Shown piece after piece: positions 25,086 through 38,483 of a stretch of DNA of 64,000 nucleotides (its first letter is position 1; every line of letters starts with the position of its first letter). The translations under genes were made by a program, and so were the position numbers. The stretch is from contig CM049311.1 of the NCBI GenBank assembly GCA_026874595.1, positions 13,049,676-13,113,675 on the forward strand. Direction: 5' to 3'. The stretch is from Sipunculus nudus (taxonomy: Eukaryota; Annelida; Sipuncula; Golfingiida; Sipunculidae). The notes below the pieces were generated by a model, which was given only the letters and a program-made list of their open reading frames with translations, was not told the origin of the DNA and did no database searches.

Positions 25086-26762
25086 AGATACACACTTAAA
25101 CCTGGAAACGGATTTTTAATTATAGAAATCAGGTTCTTGTTTACGGGTATTTTAATGAAATATAGTCAAACGTCTGTAATAAGACGTATCACCCGTGGGA
25201 CTGGCAAAAGAGGTCTTAATTCATAGGTGGACTTATTATACAGATCTATTATAATCAAAGGGGATGCTTTCAATCAAGGATGGTCTTGATAGATCGGTGT
25301 ATTTGTGACGTACCCTGCAGAATTATTCATTGATAGAATCAGAATGTGTTTTAAATTACGGTAAACCGCTTAATATCAACGTCATCTTGTGTTCATTTAG
25401 TGAAACATGTGACGTTTGAGTAAGACGTTAAAAGTGGACAATTCCTTTGTATATTATTATAGATTTAAGTGGATCGCCAACGATATTACCTAACTTTTCA
25501 CTGCGTTGAACTGAAATATGAATAAAGATAAAGGTTAATCGAAAATATAGATATCTTAAACTTCGAAAACGTTCAACGTTTGAATACTAGATGGCGCTGA
25601 GTAGCAAAAGAGGGAGTTACCGTAAATAACAATGACCTTGTTTACAGCTACCCCGTTTGAATACAAATGGTTGTTTTGCTCCAGTCTAGACATATACTCG
25701 AAATATTAGATCCCGTATTTCCTGGTGTAGCATCCTACTAATCTTTGAGGATTTGTAAATGGTAAAAAAAAAAAAATATCCCGCTCAAGACTTTGCAGAA
25801 ACACGTGCCCTTATCACTATAGATTCTCGCCTGGACGTTGTCCTCTGAGGACTTTCTTATCGCATCCCGGCGAACTCATCTTACCTTGCATGACAGGTTC
25901 ATTTCTCCGTGTTTCTCGAAACCGCGCTCATTCTTGGTACCATTTCGCTTATCCACTGAACCCCGGGTTTACTAGTAACAGGTCGCGTGTCGTAATTATG
26001 ACTATAGTCATAACATTTAACTATAGCAGTCGGGGTAATTTATTTATTTACTATATATTTACTTATTATTTATCTAATAGGAAAATCTGTACAGTTTTCA
26101 AGTACATATTCTTAAGGTTTTACAAAAAGACAGTTCGCTTTTTCATGTTAAATGGAAACGGTCGAAATGGCGCATGACGAGCAGGGTTGGTGACTAAACA
26201 TTAAAACGTCCGAATGTCATCTCGCCAACTCAAACGTCTGAATGTCATCTCGCCAACTCAGACATCTGAATGTCATTTCCGGGGAGTGGTCCATGCAAAA
26301 TAAATGTGAAAAAATAACTTCAAAATACTAAAAAATATGGCTGCCTATCGAATGTTCAATTTCCAAAATGCAATTCAGGTTATTTCCAGGGAAGCCATGA
26401 TGCATTATACGCAGTATACGTTATACACGAGTTGATTCGTAATTTCGTATAATTCGTCTAATTTACCACACGTGGCAGCAAACATATAAACAAACATGCG
26501 CAGTGCGTATTTAACCACTCAACAGTTTTGGAGAATTGTACGTTATATTATTCTATAGCTACATATGGGAGAAGATGATATATTTATATACTAAGATATA
26601 CCTCATGTATTCAGATAACGCATATTTAATGGAACTGTATATTGTTATGAGACTCTGAAAGGCATTTTATATTGAAATATATTTCTCACTGCATTATATT
26701 TGTTTATACAAAACAAATTATATTCATTTACAAGGACCCATAATGATACCGCTATATTTTCT

Positions 26763-26802
<40 letters not shown>

Positions 26803-29800
26803 GTATGTATATTGGGGCTATGGGCGTTCACAGTGTTCATGAATTTGGGCTGTGCCTCTTGATATTTACAGACCTTTTACTGTAGTGTATATATACCTAG
26901 AACACAAAGCACAGCAGAGAATAAAATATTTATTAATAGAAGACTTGTTGTGTTACATTTATGACAACAACGATGCCACTTGAGTACCGCTTGTCGGTAG
27001 GTCTCGCACTCTCTCATGCACGCTGCGGGTATACACAGCAGTCATTCCATGTATATTTTAGCAGGCTATAGAGTATATCTAACCTTGACAGACTGAACCG
27101 AAAGAAGCACTCGCATTCACAGTACAGTCAGTGTAGGGGATTATCACATCCGCTGCCGATGGCATGTATACCCGTCATTTATAATGATTCCCGCAGTGCC
27201 AAGCACGGATATACACGACATTTATATCTCAGCTATTTTCAGCAGGAATTCTCATACATTTATCATTAACTTCTTTTTCTGATGAGTTGTAGTCTCGCAG
27301 TATGAAAATGAATTATTTGTTATTTAACAGTGCATTGTACATTCGAAAGCAGGAAAGATGTGTAGATGGTGAAAACAATCAGCGGCTCCGGTCCATTGCC
27401 GTGAAATAACTTAACGACGCGTTTCAGTTTGAAGACCATTCCTTGTAAGAAATCTACTTTGAATCAAGCAAAAGCGAGGATCGTAAAAATATGTAGCTAT
27501 TTTTATATTAGAGTATGTTTTGGCCACTTATTTAGGTCAGACCGGTTGGGAGGCCGAGGTGTGATAGATCGCACCTCAGGTGTGAACTCGAGATTTCGAG
27601 GCGTGAGGTCGTTCAGGTTTATTGCCCCGCGAGTATTGTGCAGTTAACAACAAAGGGCGCGTGCCACATGAATGCCACCAAGATCGGTCGAGTGATCAGA
27701 ACGCGGCAGCAAATGATTCTTTCGGCTTATTTCATGTTCCTTATTTACTCACATAGAGATGCAAAACTGAAGTTTCGTGTGACTGTTACAATGAAATAAA
27801 TAAATCCCACACTATCTCATTAATTTATGTTACAGTCGTTATATTATTTTAATAATCAATGTGTGTTTGCATGTCCCGGTTCCAATACCACGCACAGATT
27901 AGGTCGCTTATTAACGAAACATGGGGGGGGGGGGGGTGTTTCTAAACGTGTGATAACTAATCCGTTTTGCAGATGCAAAAGTATTCCTTCTAGTTCATCT
28001 AAGTGTATGATGCATCTTTTTTTCCCGAGGGGTTTATATTCGCGAATGGGAAATATTCAATAAATTAAAATCTTCGCGAACAAAAAGGCATTAACAGTGC
28101 CCTTCTTGTTCTTGCAAAGAGCAAAATTTTATCAAATCAACAAGCTAACAGAGTCACGGAAACATACACACGCATATCAGAGAGGTATTGTAATTAGCGA
28201 TAATTATAATGAAAATATCCTCGACTTCTTGAGTTTTTCTACAGTCGGATTAAAATATGATTTGGCGTCTGAACAATCAATGATAACTGAACTAGCGTTT
28301 CTTTGACACATATTAATCTGAGCTATGATTCATTTGCATGAGGAACTTGAGCAGAGGTAATTGAGCAGAGGGAAAATTTATAGTATATGCCCATAGGTCG
28401 TGAGGTAAAGTATTACTCATCTGTTCAAGCCATTTTTTCCATTTCCATTTTCATGGTATGACTCAACGACACTTTCATTCTGTGCGACGAGTTCTTTATC
28501 CAGCAGTGTAATGGATTATGTAATTGGACAGTAACGATTAATTTAGCATTCTCAAATTTGTAATCTGAAGCTGATACTTTATGCGAACTGAACAATATCA
28601 ATACAACATTTTGCAGTAGCAGTGCCAGTTTTGAAATTCTTATTGGAAGACATGTATATACATGAATACATTATATGGCAAAACCATGGTAAAAATTAAA
28701 ATATTTCATCTTGAATGGTTAAGAAGATCTTAAATTACAACCAGGCATTTATACATTCACTATATAGATAATTTTGTACCCACTGTGCATGAATATGTGA
28801 GTAGGGGCAAACTTGATTTTTTTTATAATAGTTTATGACGTCACATTTGTCAGAGTAAATCACGACATAGCATCAATTGGTAAAGTTGCGGCTCGATCCT
28901 TAAAGACGCAAATAAGTGAATAAAATTATTTCTAATTGCAAATTCCCAATTCTTCAACTTAAAAATAAGACAAATTAAAGATGGATGTTTATGTTTTCTC
29001 TCACTGTAATATGGGTATTTAAACGTGCATATCTGCAGAATAGAGCTCTTCCGTGGACATCAGTTCATACCGTACTAACGCCCACCAAGTACTCGTACCA
29101 TCACTTCCGTGATTTAGCATAAAGAGATCATGTAAGCACGGAGCGTATAATTGACACCTCCAAATGCAGATGAATCAACAAGTTTCCTCGGCATTATGCA
29201 CTTGGTTCATTAATTTAATCATGTACAGATATTATATAAGAGATTTGTAGTGTTGTAGATAGATTATGATTGTTTACCCAGGAGGCTATCATTAAATCCT
29301 AGAAGCGCCACTTATCCCCCCCCCCCCCCCGGCACATCCATTGTTTCTCTTTTTAATTTCGATAATTTTCTTTTTAAATCGATAATTTTACTGCTTAAAA
29401 AAATGAAAATATTGAGACATATAGCTTTCCTTGACAACCTACAATGTAGTTAAGTGTTGCCACTGTCTTTGCATGGTACGTGAAGTTTGTTTACAGATTT
29501 AACAACGTTTGATCGTTGCTGGGTATAGACAAACCATTTAAACAAACAAAGATTCCTTGGCACGCATGTTTTTTCCACAAGGTATAAGGTTTCTTGCACT
29601 TTTATTTTTATAATAAACAAAATTATAAAAATGAACTATATAGTTATAGCAGGAGGTACCAATAATCAAGACGTGTCCACCAGCAGCTGGGTCTGGTCCT
29701 CAAGTGGTCTGACAGTGACCTGCTTATTCATTGGTATTAGAGCCCACGTGTGTTCAGGAATATATGTACGTTAATGCAGTAGCTCATAAATTTAAATAAT

Positions 29801-30235
29801 ATAATTATTTTAACATTACATTTATCACTATATGTGTGTATGACGAAAAATGTATTCTGTCTAGGAAAAATTCAATACAATAGGTGTACGAGTGATACAG
29901 GAAGAACCAGAGTGATACGATAAGCATGAGATTGATAACAGAGGCATGGGAATGGTCAAAAAGGCATCAGAGTTATCGGTAAACTAATTAAACAGAGCAT
30001 GGAAAGTGGCCGAATTATAAGCATTTTCATGAAATCTCGCTGTTTCTTTTTTTTATATCAGATGTCGCCAGATATGACGAGACTTGCTACTGAGTCACTC
30101 ACCGCTACGAAGAAAACTGAACCGGTTTAACTGAAAAAAGTGACCGAATTATTCGAATTTTTGAGTATATACAGAAAGCCTTTGAGGTTACCTGTGATAC
30201 TACCAGATCAGAGGACTTGTGGTGTTTTAAGGTCG
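25086..30235. other. Non-coding interval between relic gene D and the minisatellite
   Basis: No exon set or RNA gene is supported over about 5 kb. Visible items are a terminal-repeat-like stretch at 25,163-25,270 (AGTCAAACGTCTGTAATAAG, then GGCAAAAGAGGTCTTAATTC) that resembles a mariner/pogo MITE end; three 27-bp units of TCTGAATGTCATCTCGCCAA type at 26,205-26,275; a TA tract at 26,766-26,800; a poly-G run at 27,924-27,937; and a poly-C run at 29,317-29,331. Open frames here show no protein character. Confidence 0.5.
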
Positions 30236-30249
30236 CATATTCTCGGGTG

Positions 30250-30890
30250 TTGAATGTTCAGGTGACGTATGATGCTGAATAATCACGTGACCTGTGGTGC
30301 TGAATGTTCACATGACATGTGGTGCTGAATGTTCAGGTGACGTATGGTGCTGAATGATCACGTGACATGTGGTGCTGAATGTTCAGGTGACGTATGGTGC
30401 TGAATGATCATGTGACATGTAGTGCCGAATGTTCAGGTGACGCATGGTGTTGAATGATCACGTGACATTTGGTCCTGAATGATCAGATGACGTATGGTGC
30501 TGAATGATCACGTGACATGTGGTCCTGAATGATCAGATGACGCATGGTGCTGAATAATCAAGTGACATGTGGTGCTAAATGTTCAGGTTACCTGTGGTGC
30601 TGAATGATCACGTGACATGTGGTGCTGAATGTTCAGGTGACGCAGGGTGCTAGATGATCACGTGACATGTGGTGCTGAATGTTCAGGTGACGTATGGTGC
30701 TGAATGATCCCGTGACATGTAGTGCTGAATGAGATCAGGTGACGCATGGTGCTGAATGACCACGTGACATGTGGTGCTGAATGATCAGGTGACGCATGGT
30801 GCTTAATGATCACGTGACATGTGGTGCTGAATGTTCAGGTGACGCATGGTGCAACATTATAAGGTGACTTGTGGTGCAGTATGATGAAAT
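30250..30890. repeat. 25/50-bp minisatellite with regular CACGTG sites
   Basis: About 24 half-units of 25 bp alternate between two types: TGGTGCTGAATGATCACGTG followed by ACATG, and TGGTGCTGAATGTTCAGGTG followed by ACGTA or ACGCA. The palindrome CACGTG is intact at 30,284, 30,359, 30,459, 30,509, 30,609, 30,659, 30,761 and 30,811, so the spacing is a multiple of about 25 and mostly 50 or 100 bp. The array has no open frame. It lies about 2.5 kb upstream of the gene A start. Confidence 0.9.
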
Positions 30891-32334
30891 GATCTGCGTG
30901 TTTTAAGATGTAAACTAGAAGGTTCAGATTGATATCTTGAGTTTCCAATTTGGCCATACAACTAAAATATCCATGTGCATATTAACCTCATCGAAGGAGG
31001 TTATGTTTCCACTCGTGCATGTTCATTTGTATGTTAACTATCAGTAGAATTACACAAAAATACACCCTAACTGATTTCGACGACAGTTTTGTTGACTGTT
31101 GGGTCATGGGAACCTGCTAACTTGAATTTTTCCTATATTTTCCTTTGAAAGAAAAAAATCTCCAAAATTTCCGATATTTTCCAGCATTTAGACCTTATCT
31201 CCCATATTTTCCTATATTTATCACTCCATGATATAATTTTTATAATAAAACAACACGTGTAGTTATGTAAACTTCTTTTTATTATTGACATGCATGTGTT
31301 CTGTAGAACTGTACATGTAGATGTCATCTTAATCGATAAATTGACTAGACCTCCAGGTTGAGCTTCGAGAATAAATTTCCCGCCTCGGTAACTCCTGGCC
31401 ACGAACCCTGGCATTATATAGTTAAGTACCATGTGTATCTGCGTCCTGGGTTGTTGGGTCCATATGAACATGCTTGAGTAACCACTCCTGATCTATCAAA
31501 CAGACGGACATACATATACAAACAGACAGACAGCAATTCCAACAGATAAACATACAAACATACAGACAGACAGACCAAGAAAGAAGGATATGTGCTAATG
31601 AAAACATAATCTGCAAGTCGACAGGACATGAAAGCCGTCGTGCTGTAGATTTAAGAATCTTGACAACAATTTAAATTCAAGATAATCATATAGAGCTATA
31701 TATATATAATTTATCCTTAAACCTAATATTATGTGGGAATTCAGGTGAGAATTCAGATATCCATGCATGCCAAGAGAATCAAAGATTTTGTTGCTACTAA
31801 AGCATGGGTGAGCACTCACTCTTGATAGAATATATACTCCCAGCTATGACCCATGTACAGGTCCTTATAGAACAAAGTGAGAAATTATCTCTCAATATGT
31901 GCAGGGATTTAAACCTGAATCGATAAACTCACGTGTATGTCCACTGTACCATACACTCTCATATGAATCACCCTGTCTCTTTATTTCTGGTTTCTGTGAT
32001 GTGCGGGGAAGACTAATAATCTACAAACTTCAAATTTAGTAAACTGTTATTTTTAATTTCTCATTTCTTTGAAATATTTTAATAAAATATATTTAGTAAT
32101 ATTTAATTCAAATAACACATACCAAATACCAACAACCGATTCCGTAAATTTGTAACCGGATAAATAAATTATGAACATGCGTAAATATATTTTGTGTATA
32201 GGCCCATCTGAGTTTCTCGTGGGGCGCGGCAGATATGGAGCTTAATATGAGCACATGAAAAAATATAGTTTGGTTATTGTACAAATGTCTCCTTTGATAT
32301 ACACGGAGGTGAGTACTAGACAATTAAAGCCCTT

Positions 32335-32337
<3 letters not shown>

Positions 32338-32396
<59 letters not shown>

Positions 32397-32486
32397 AATA
32401 GGCCCATCTGAGTAGGTCGGCCATACGTGCGAGCACGTGGGTATACTCTGGAGCTAAGGCAATTACTACAGTCGTTCTCTCTCCCA

Positions 32487-32523
<37 letters not shown>

Positions 32524-32591
32524 GTAGTTGCTTGTATTGATTATAACATTAAGTGCATAGTTTCTATCCTCCTTTTGGCCTGAGCACTGGC

Positions 32592-32646
<55 letters not shown>
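32338..32646. repeat. (TA)n, (CT)n and (TA)n microsatellites, block A
   Basis: TA tracts at 32,338-32,392 and 32,594-32,646 flank a CT tract at 32,488-32,523. Block B keeps the order (43,376-43,404 CT and 43,537-43,585 TA) but has almost lost the first TA tract. Confidence 0.9.
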
Positions 32647-32651
<5 letters not shown>

Positions 32652-33111
32652 TTATATATATGTATATATAAATATTTTACGAGTATGCATACAATGCATA
32701 TGACTACAACATTTGCAGTGATCAAATCTGTCACCGTGCCTTCAGAGAGGAAGTGCAATTTGATCTTTGCCTTACTTGCGATTTCTATAAGGTTATACTT
32801 TTGATCTCTGCTAGATGATGGATGAGTCAATTGGAATTAGGGAACGAAGAGAAAGCGGATACGTAGACAACACGTAAAACATACAACCGTTGGCGTATCT
32901 TCATGAGCACCCACGAATAATAAATAACCCTTTTATTTTTAAAGTGTAAATCCTGAACCTATATATAGTATAATTTCAGGTTCGATGAATGAAAATGTAT
33001 ATATCAAGAGAGAGAGCTCTCATCCCCTTACATAGTTATATTTCGGAAGTGTTGATGATACATACGAGTTCCGTGCAATGACTGCCATAACAACACCTTG
33101 ACAACCCAGGT

Positions 33112-33243
33112 GATGTCATGCTTTCGTTTCGTTAATAACCAATGAGCTGACAGGGTTATTTTGTTGGTGTATTCTACATTCGAAACTACTGGAAAATGGT
33201 AAATATTCATTCACGCATGGGCGTTTATCAAATCCTATAAATT
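33112..33243 (+). promoter_or_regulatory. Proximal promoter of gene A (CRE-like site, CCAAT box, TATA box)
   Basis: A TGATGTCAT site (33,111-33,119, ATF/CRE-like), a CCAAT box (33,139-33,143) and TATAAATT (33,236-33,243) lie in this order. All three are conserved at the same spacing in gene B. The TATA box is 88 bp before the start ATG, leaving room for a 5' leader of about 55-60 nt. Inducible cytokine genes commonly have TATA promoters, but binding is not shown. Confidence 0.55.
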
Positions 33244-33323
33244 ATGGTGAAGCTTGCAATCCATCCATCAATTTTAAATCATTTCTTCATTTGAACACCT
33301 GTCGAGAACAATACTTTACGTAA

Positions 33324-33917
33324 ATGATGTCTGGTAATATAGGTATGTGAATTTTATTACAAACATATAAATGTAATTTACTAGGTGATAAAACAACTTT
33401 GTCAGTCCTTTGCTTATCATTTTTTTCTGGATAGAAAATAATATAATATGATAAAAAAATATTATTCCTGATTCATTAAAAAGCAAGACTACAGCAGTGG
33501 GATTCATCGTCAGTTCGTATTTTTGAAGGCGGACACGATTTCCTCCGGGAAAAAGAGGGTGATGGTGTAACTGAAAAAAATGTTATAAAGGTGAACAAAA
33601 TGAAATTCTGAGTATTATGCTGTCAGTGTAGTAAACACCGAAATTGTATAACCTGAATTGAAGCTCTTTGCCTCGCTAAACTTCTTTGAGCATTATAATC
33701 TAGGCTGTCTGTCGTCTGGTAATGTTTTGGCGGGAAATACTCGTTGGAGGCCTAGAGTCGTTGGCAAGGCTAAATGACGTCACGGCGTCACATGCACACG
33801 TGTTTGATATAGCTTGAGCGCGGCCGCTTTCTATCACGGCCTAGGTCACCCGTTGATATAATCATATCTATAATAGAATAACTCAGTGTTTATTCGTATC
33901 CCTCTCTTAAAATGAAA

Positions 33918-33972
<55 letters not shown>

Positions 33973-34809
33973 GCATTTAGAGAACGGGGCGCTCGCTTAT
34001 CATTATATGATTTGTGTGTCACACTATTTGATCAAGGTTGTTTACTTTCAGTTTGAATACAAGTCTGCGGTTTATTATGTGTTCGCTGGACAAATCATCC
34101 GTAATGTACAGACACGTATTATACGTTTATATTGGAAGGTGTGGTCTTGGTGCAGATCGGGTTCTTGATCGTCTGCTCAGGGTGTATGTCGTTGGCGCGA
34201 CCCACTAACGGCAACGTCCTCTACTGTAACGTCACTATCGTGAAGGAGAGCGTCATGACCCAGGTTAACATGATTACGCCAGATGTTCATCAACTGCTGG
34301 AGACTTATGTACGTATCTGATGTTCTAAATACTGATATACTTGTATATGTAATATGATTTTAAAAATATATTATTTTCCTTATTTTCATTAGTAGACCTT
34401 TCTATGTGATAGAGAAAAGTTGGTTTGATAAAAACAGAGGTAAAAGGGACAGGGTGGGAACATTATAGATAATCGAGTCAATCTCACACCACCGTAATTT
34501 GTCGTCTCACGGGGAAAATTTGGTGGACAAAATATTATATTGCTATTATTTTACTTTGCTTACCAACTTAATCAATTATACTAATGTCATCCGTTTACGA
34601 CTTCTGGCATTCTTTCCTCGATGTCGTAAAGTCAATACTAAACAGTACAACTATATAAATATCTATGCGAGAGAGGTGGATATAAAAATAAAATAAATAG
34701 TGGTGGCACGGAGATATTCGGGACACTAGACAGGGGAAGGGAATTAATCTCATACAACCCATGTAATATGTCGTTTATTGGAGAAAATTTAAAGTAATAG
34801 CATAAAATA

Positions 34810-34848
<39 letters not shown>

Positions 34849-37557
34849 TCTATTAATTTTCTTCATATCCAGTAGCTTTTGGTAGGCAGTATAATACATT
34901 GCCGTATTTTAATATGCTTACCAAATTTATCAATTATTCTAATTTTACGTGTCTGCAATTCCTGCCAGTGTTCTATTGATGCCATAAAGTTGAAAATGAA
35001 CAGAACAACATGCATCGCCTTTGCTCGCAAACAAGAGGAGATCTATCGACCACATCTGCCCAAAGTCGACCCACCGTGTACCAAAACCAGCTCTGACGTC
35101 ACTACCATGGTCCAGGTCAGTTTGTTTACTTTTTGAAGTCCAGTTAATGAGAATTATTATACATTACCATCAAGGTGAATTATCCCCCATAAAAATTCTA
35201 ATATCTGTAGTATATCATATGCCACCACTTGTTTAAACAATACAATAATTGTTTCAGTAAATAAAATTTAAAAAAAAATAGTAAAAAAAAAATAAATATC
35301 TAAAATAAATTAAAACGTATAATGTATATGTTATATTTTAATCAGCAACAGAAGCAGTTGTAGTGGTTCTGCTGATCTAAGTGCTGTTTGAATTAAGAAA
35401 AGCATTCGACATGGTCAGTTTGAATATCTTAACAAAACTTTTACCTGGCATACATTTTAATATTTTTATATTATATAATATTATTAAATATTATATCATA
35501 TTATTTTATATTATAAAACAATTTTTATATTATAATGTATTTATTTATATTATATTATACCATGTTATATTATAATATATTAAATTATACTAAGTAACAT
35601 TTTATTATATTGTACCTTATTGTATTATATTATGTTATATTACCTAGCATTATCTTATATCGTATTATATCATATAATATTACGTCATTTTTATATATTA
35701 CTACATATTATATTATCTTGTGTTTCATTGTATTTTATATTATATAACCTAACATTATCTTTTACAGTATTATCTTATATTACATTATATTTAGTTTTTT
35801 TTTACATTATATTATAATTTATCATATTATATTATGTTGTATTGTATTGTGTTGTATTATATTTTAATATATTATACAGAACCAGTTGAACCATCTGCTA
35901 CAAGGCGTCAGCGCCAGAATAACCCTGATTCAGCAGGTCTGGCAGTCGGAACAGAATTTAACCCGCTTTCCTGAGTTAAATGAGGAATGGTTCTGTATCA
36001 ACCCGTCGTCCATACAACATCAGTTTTACTGTAACATAAAAAAATTCTTCACCGTGGATGGTCCTCGGTCACTTCCGTCTCGCCTGGAAAACCTAGAGCT
36101 AATCATAAAGAGAGAGGTAAGATAATATATATAAGATATATATAAATATATACTTTTTGACCACCCCAAAGGTACGACCAATCCCGCAATTACGACCGCT
36201 TTTCCTGGTCCAACCTACTTTTTAGTGCTATTTCAATGATAAATGACTCGAAAATGCGACCGTCCATGAATTCAGAATCATTGGAACATTTCCATACTAA
36301 GAATTTTTTTATCGTAGCCATGGATCCGTCGCCAGGAAAACGGATACGAGCCCAGCGAGGAGAATCCAGAGCCAATGTTGTTAATTTTTTTTTTGAAAAA
36401 TGCCCATCCAGCAACCCGCGAGTACAGGGCCCTGCGCCGGCGGGATGTAGGCCTCAGGGCACCCGGGTTGAAAGATAATTAAGATAATTCCCCAAGTTGT
36501 ATCAGTTCCTCACGCGCATTATTTACCAAAAAATTATAATAAGAGCAAACATTACATATCAATATAATATCACTGCCCGGAAGAGGTTTTACATATCTTT
36601 CTGTCCGTCATTCGGTCTGCACTTAAGGACGCCGGATATATTCATTCTCCTGTATGTGTGTGTGTATGTGTTTGTGCTAAATCTCCAAATAACAACATTT
36701 ACTGAATCTTAACAAATATGTCTATTCTCATTTGTTAATACTAGTAATACATAATGGAACCAGTTCCCATGAGGGGTGACCATTTTACTCTGATAACGTT
36801 GTTTACAGCTTGCCCACCAGGTGTCAGTACTGTACCCATGTCCATTTCTCAGCCTAAACATCATAGGCCTATGCCTATATCAATGTGATCTGCTCATTTA
36901 TACAACCCTTACATCAGAAGTATTTCATAATAATGACGTCAAGGGAAAGTGGTGGTTGTTGAACCTATGTGGCCTTTCTTTTATTTACAAGCAGTATAAT
37001 GATGCATGTTACTGTGTGTACAAAATATACAGAGCAGATACGTTAGGGGTAGATTTATTTGGCGCTTTCCGGGCCCATCTCCTATCTGGAAAATTGAATA
37101 ACATACGCTTACCAGCGAAAAGTAGCCCTGGATTTTTTTTTCTACCTGTTCCTGGATGCTGAGCCCGCTCTTCTGAGATCCTGTTCAACCATCTGAACCT
37201 CACAGAGCACTCTTTCCTTGCCCATTTTATCATTAAAGTCCGTTCACCTTGTCAAAGAGGTACCTAGTTTTAAATTGGTGCCTAGCTAGCTAATGCTGAA
37301 ATTTACATGTCAGTGAATAAAAATAATAACGTTGATTCCCTCACGCCCTAGCCGAGTGCTCATACTCTTCTGTTATTGCAACAAATGAAATTATTATTAT
37401 TAATATTTTTTATTTGTCTAAATACTTTATTATTATTTAATATTGTTGTAATTATCATTTTTATCCTAATTAAATTGTATTAATTTATTGTCATTATATT
37501 ATTAATAATTATTATTTATTATTATTATTATAATAATTATTAGGCCTAAATTTATTA

Positions 37558-37619
<62 letters not shown>

Positions 37620-37804
37620 TCTTTTCGTTGCAGATGCAATCATGCGACTTGACAGCGGATTCCATTTCGTCCGACCCAATCCAGTATCCGAACCTAACAA
37701 GACCAGAGATATATCTCTACAACCTGGCCGCCATATACAACCAGCTGAGATTGTTTCAGCTCATTAAAATTCAACTGGATTACGTCGCTAAATTCCCATA
37801 CTAA
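33324..37804 (+). CDS. Gene A: secreted cytokine-like helical protein (predicted, 247 aa)
   Basis: Five exons join into one open frame: 33,324-33,342; 34,139-34,308; 34,969-35,115; 35,880-36,116; 37,634-37,804. Intron phases are 1, 0, 0, 0 and all borders are GT-AG. Exon 1 is only 19 nt (MMSGNI plus one base). I chose this start because the same 19 nt and donor GTATGT occur in gene B, and because no ATG exists in frame in exon 2 before the signal core. Residues 1-26 form a signal peptide (VVLVQIGFLIVC core, SLA before the predicted cut at R27). The mature part has seven Cys (36, 64, 78, 100, 151, 163, 195) and N-glycosylation sequons at N37, N74, N138 and N211. Exon 2 and exon 5 ends (residues 33-63 and 214-245) and exon 4 (two segments) look helical and amphipathic; exon 3 is a Cys/Pro-rich linker. 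This is the A, AB-loop, B-C, D layout of long-chain class I cytokines. No family was recognised from sequence alone. A fast-evolving secreted protein of another fold remains possible. Confidence 0.8.
33921..33966. repeat. (GA)n microsatellite in gene A intron 1
   Basis: The GA tract is followed by AACAAGCATTTAGAGAACGG. The same tail follows the GA tracts at 44,732-44,769 (gene B intron 1) and 38,996-39,066 (downstream of gene A), but not the block-B counterpart of the latter. Confidence 0.9.
35455..35875. repeat. AT low-complexity tract at end of gene A intron 3
   Basis: About 420 bp of TTATATTATA-type sequence runs up to the exon 4 acceptor. Just before it, at 35,381-35,460, a frame reads ELRKAFDMVSLNILTKLLPG, which resembles the conserved reverse-transcriptase block with D-x-R/S-KAFD and is probably a tiny LINE relic. 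Confidence 0.75.
37386..37620. repeat. (ATT)n tract at end of gene A intron 4
   Basis: ATT-rich sequence ends in about 20 perfect ATT triplets, 15 bp before the exon 5 acceptor. Gene B (49,455-49,670) and, in reverse, gene C (57,150-57,330) hold the same kind of tract at the same place. Confidence 0.9.
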
Positions 37805-38042
37805 AATATAAAGGACGCTCTAAGGCAATTGTTAAAGCATGCATAGTATGTAAAATGTTAAACATTTTAGTTTTAGATTTTATAACTTAATACCAAATTT
37901 ACCGTTTTTTTATAGTACTTATACACCATATTTATTTCCTTTTTATATTTTTTTAATATTTTTATATTATGTGTTATTTATGCACATCAAATATTTAACT
38001 GCGCTTTTGATATCAGGCCATATACATTCCTTACAATTCCAT

Positions 38043-38345
38043 GCACGTCGTTATGACTACAACACCAGCTAACAACAAGTCGTTATGACAGCAACGCTGG
38101 TTATTAAGGCGAAAGCTTTCGAGTGAGAACATCAGGTCATTAGACGACAAACTCGAGCAACAAGACCATGTCGTTATGGCGACAACCTTGAGTAACAAGA
38201 CCATGCATGTCGTTATGACAACAGTCTTGTCTGAAGACCATGTTGTTATAACAACAACGTCGCGTAACAAGACCATATCGTTATGACAACATTGTCGCGT
38301 ATCAAGACCATGTCCTTATCAAAACAACGTTGGGTAACAAGACTA
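38043..38345. repeat. 36-bp-type minisatellite downstream of gene A
   Basis: Imperfect units of the theme AACAAGACCATGTCGTTATG followed by ACAACAACGTCGAGT lie 240 bp after the stop codon. Homologous arrays lie downstream of gene B (50,093-50,385) and gene C (56,455-56,712, opposite strand). They may lie within the 3' untranslated region, since the first AATAAA after the stop is at 38,484. Confidence 0.8.
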
Positions 38346-38483
38346 CATATTTAAGACCACGAACCAGGGTTATTACGACGAAATGGCTATATATTTAAAC
38401 TTGTCTCGGAACCGCCTCACTATATCACGTAGCTGTTAATGTTAATTTTTTTTTCAATGAGTTGCTCACTTTATGCGCTAGGT

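Noticed and set aside
30250-30890. Regular repeats resembling a CRISPR array
   Set aside because: The spacers are not unique; the whole 25/50-bp unit repeats, so this is a minisatellite in animal DNA.
34132-34320. A 62-codon frame in exon 2 of gene A that could be read as a complete small protein from a TTG codon
   Set aside because: It begins at a non-ATG codon, runs past a good GTACGT donor, and the 19-nt upstream exon supplies a proper start. It is exon 2 of a spliced gene.
35381-35575. A frame in gene A intron 3 starting LFELRKAFDMVS
   Set aside because: It resembles a short RT block and then dissolves into the AT tract. It is not an additional exon of gene A.
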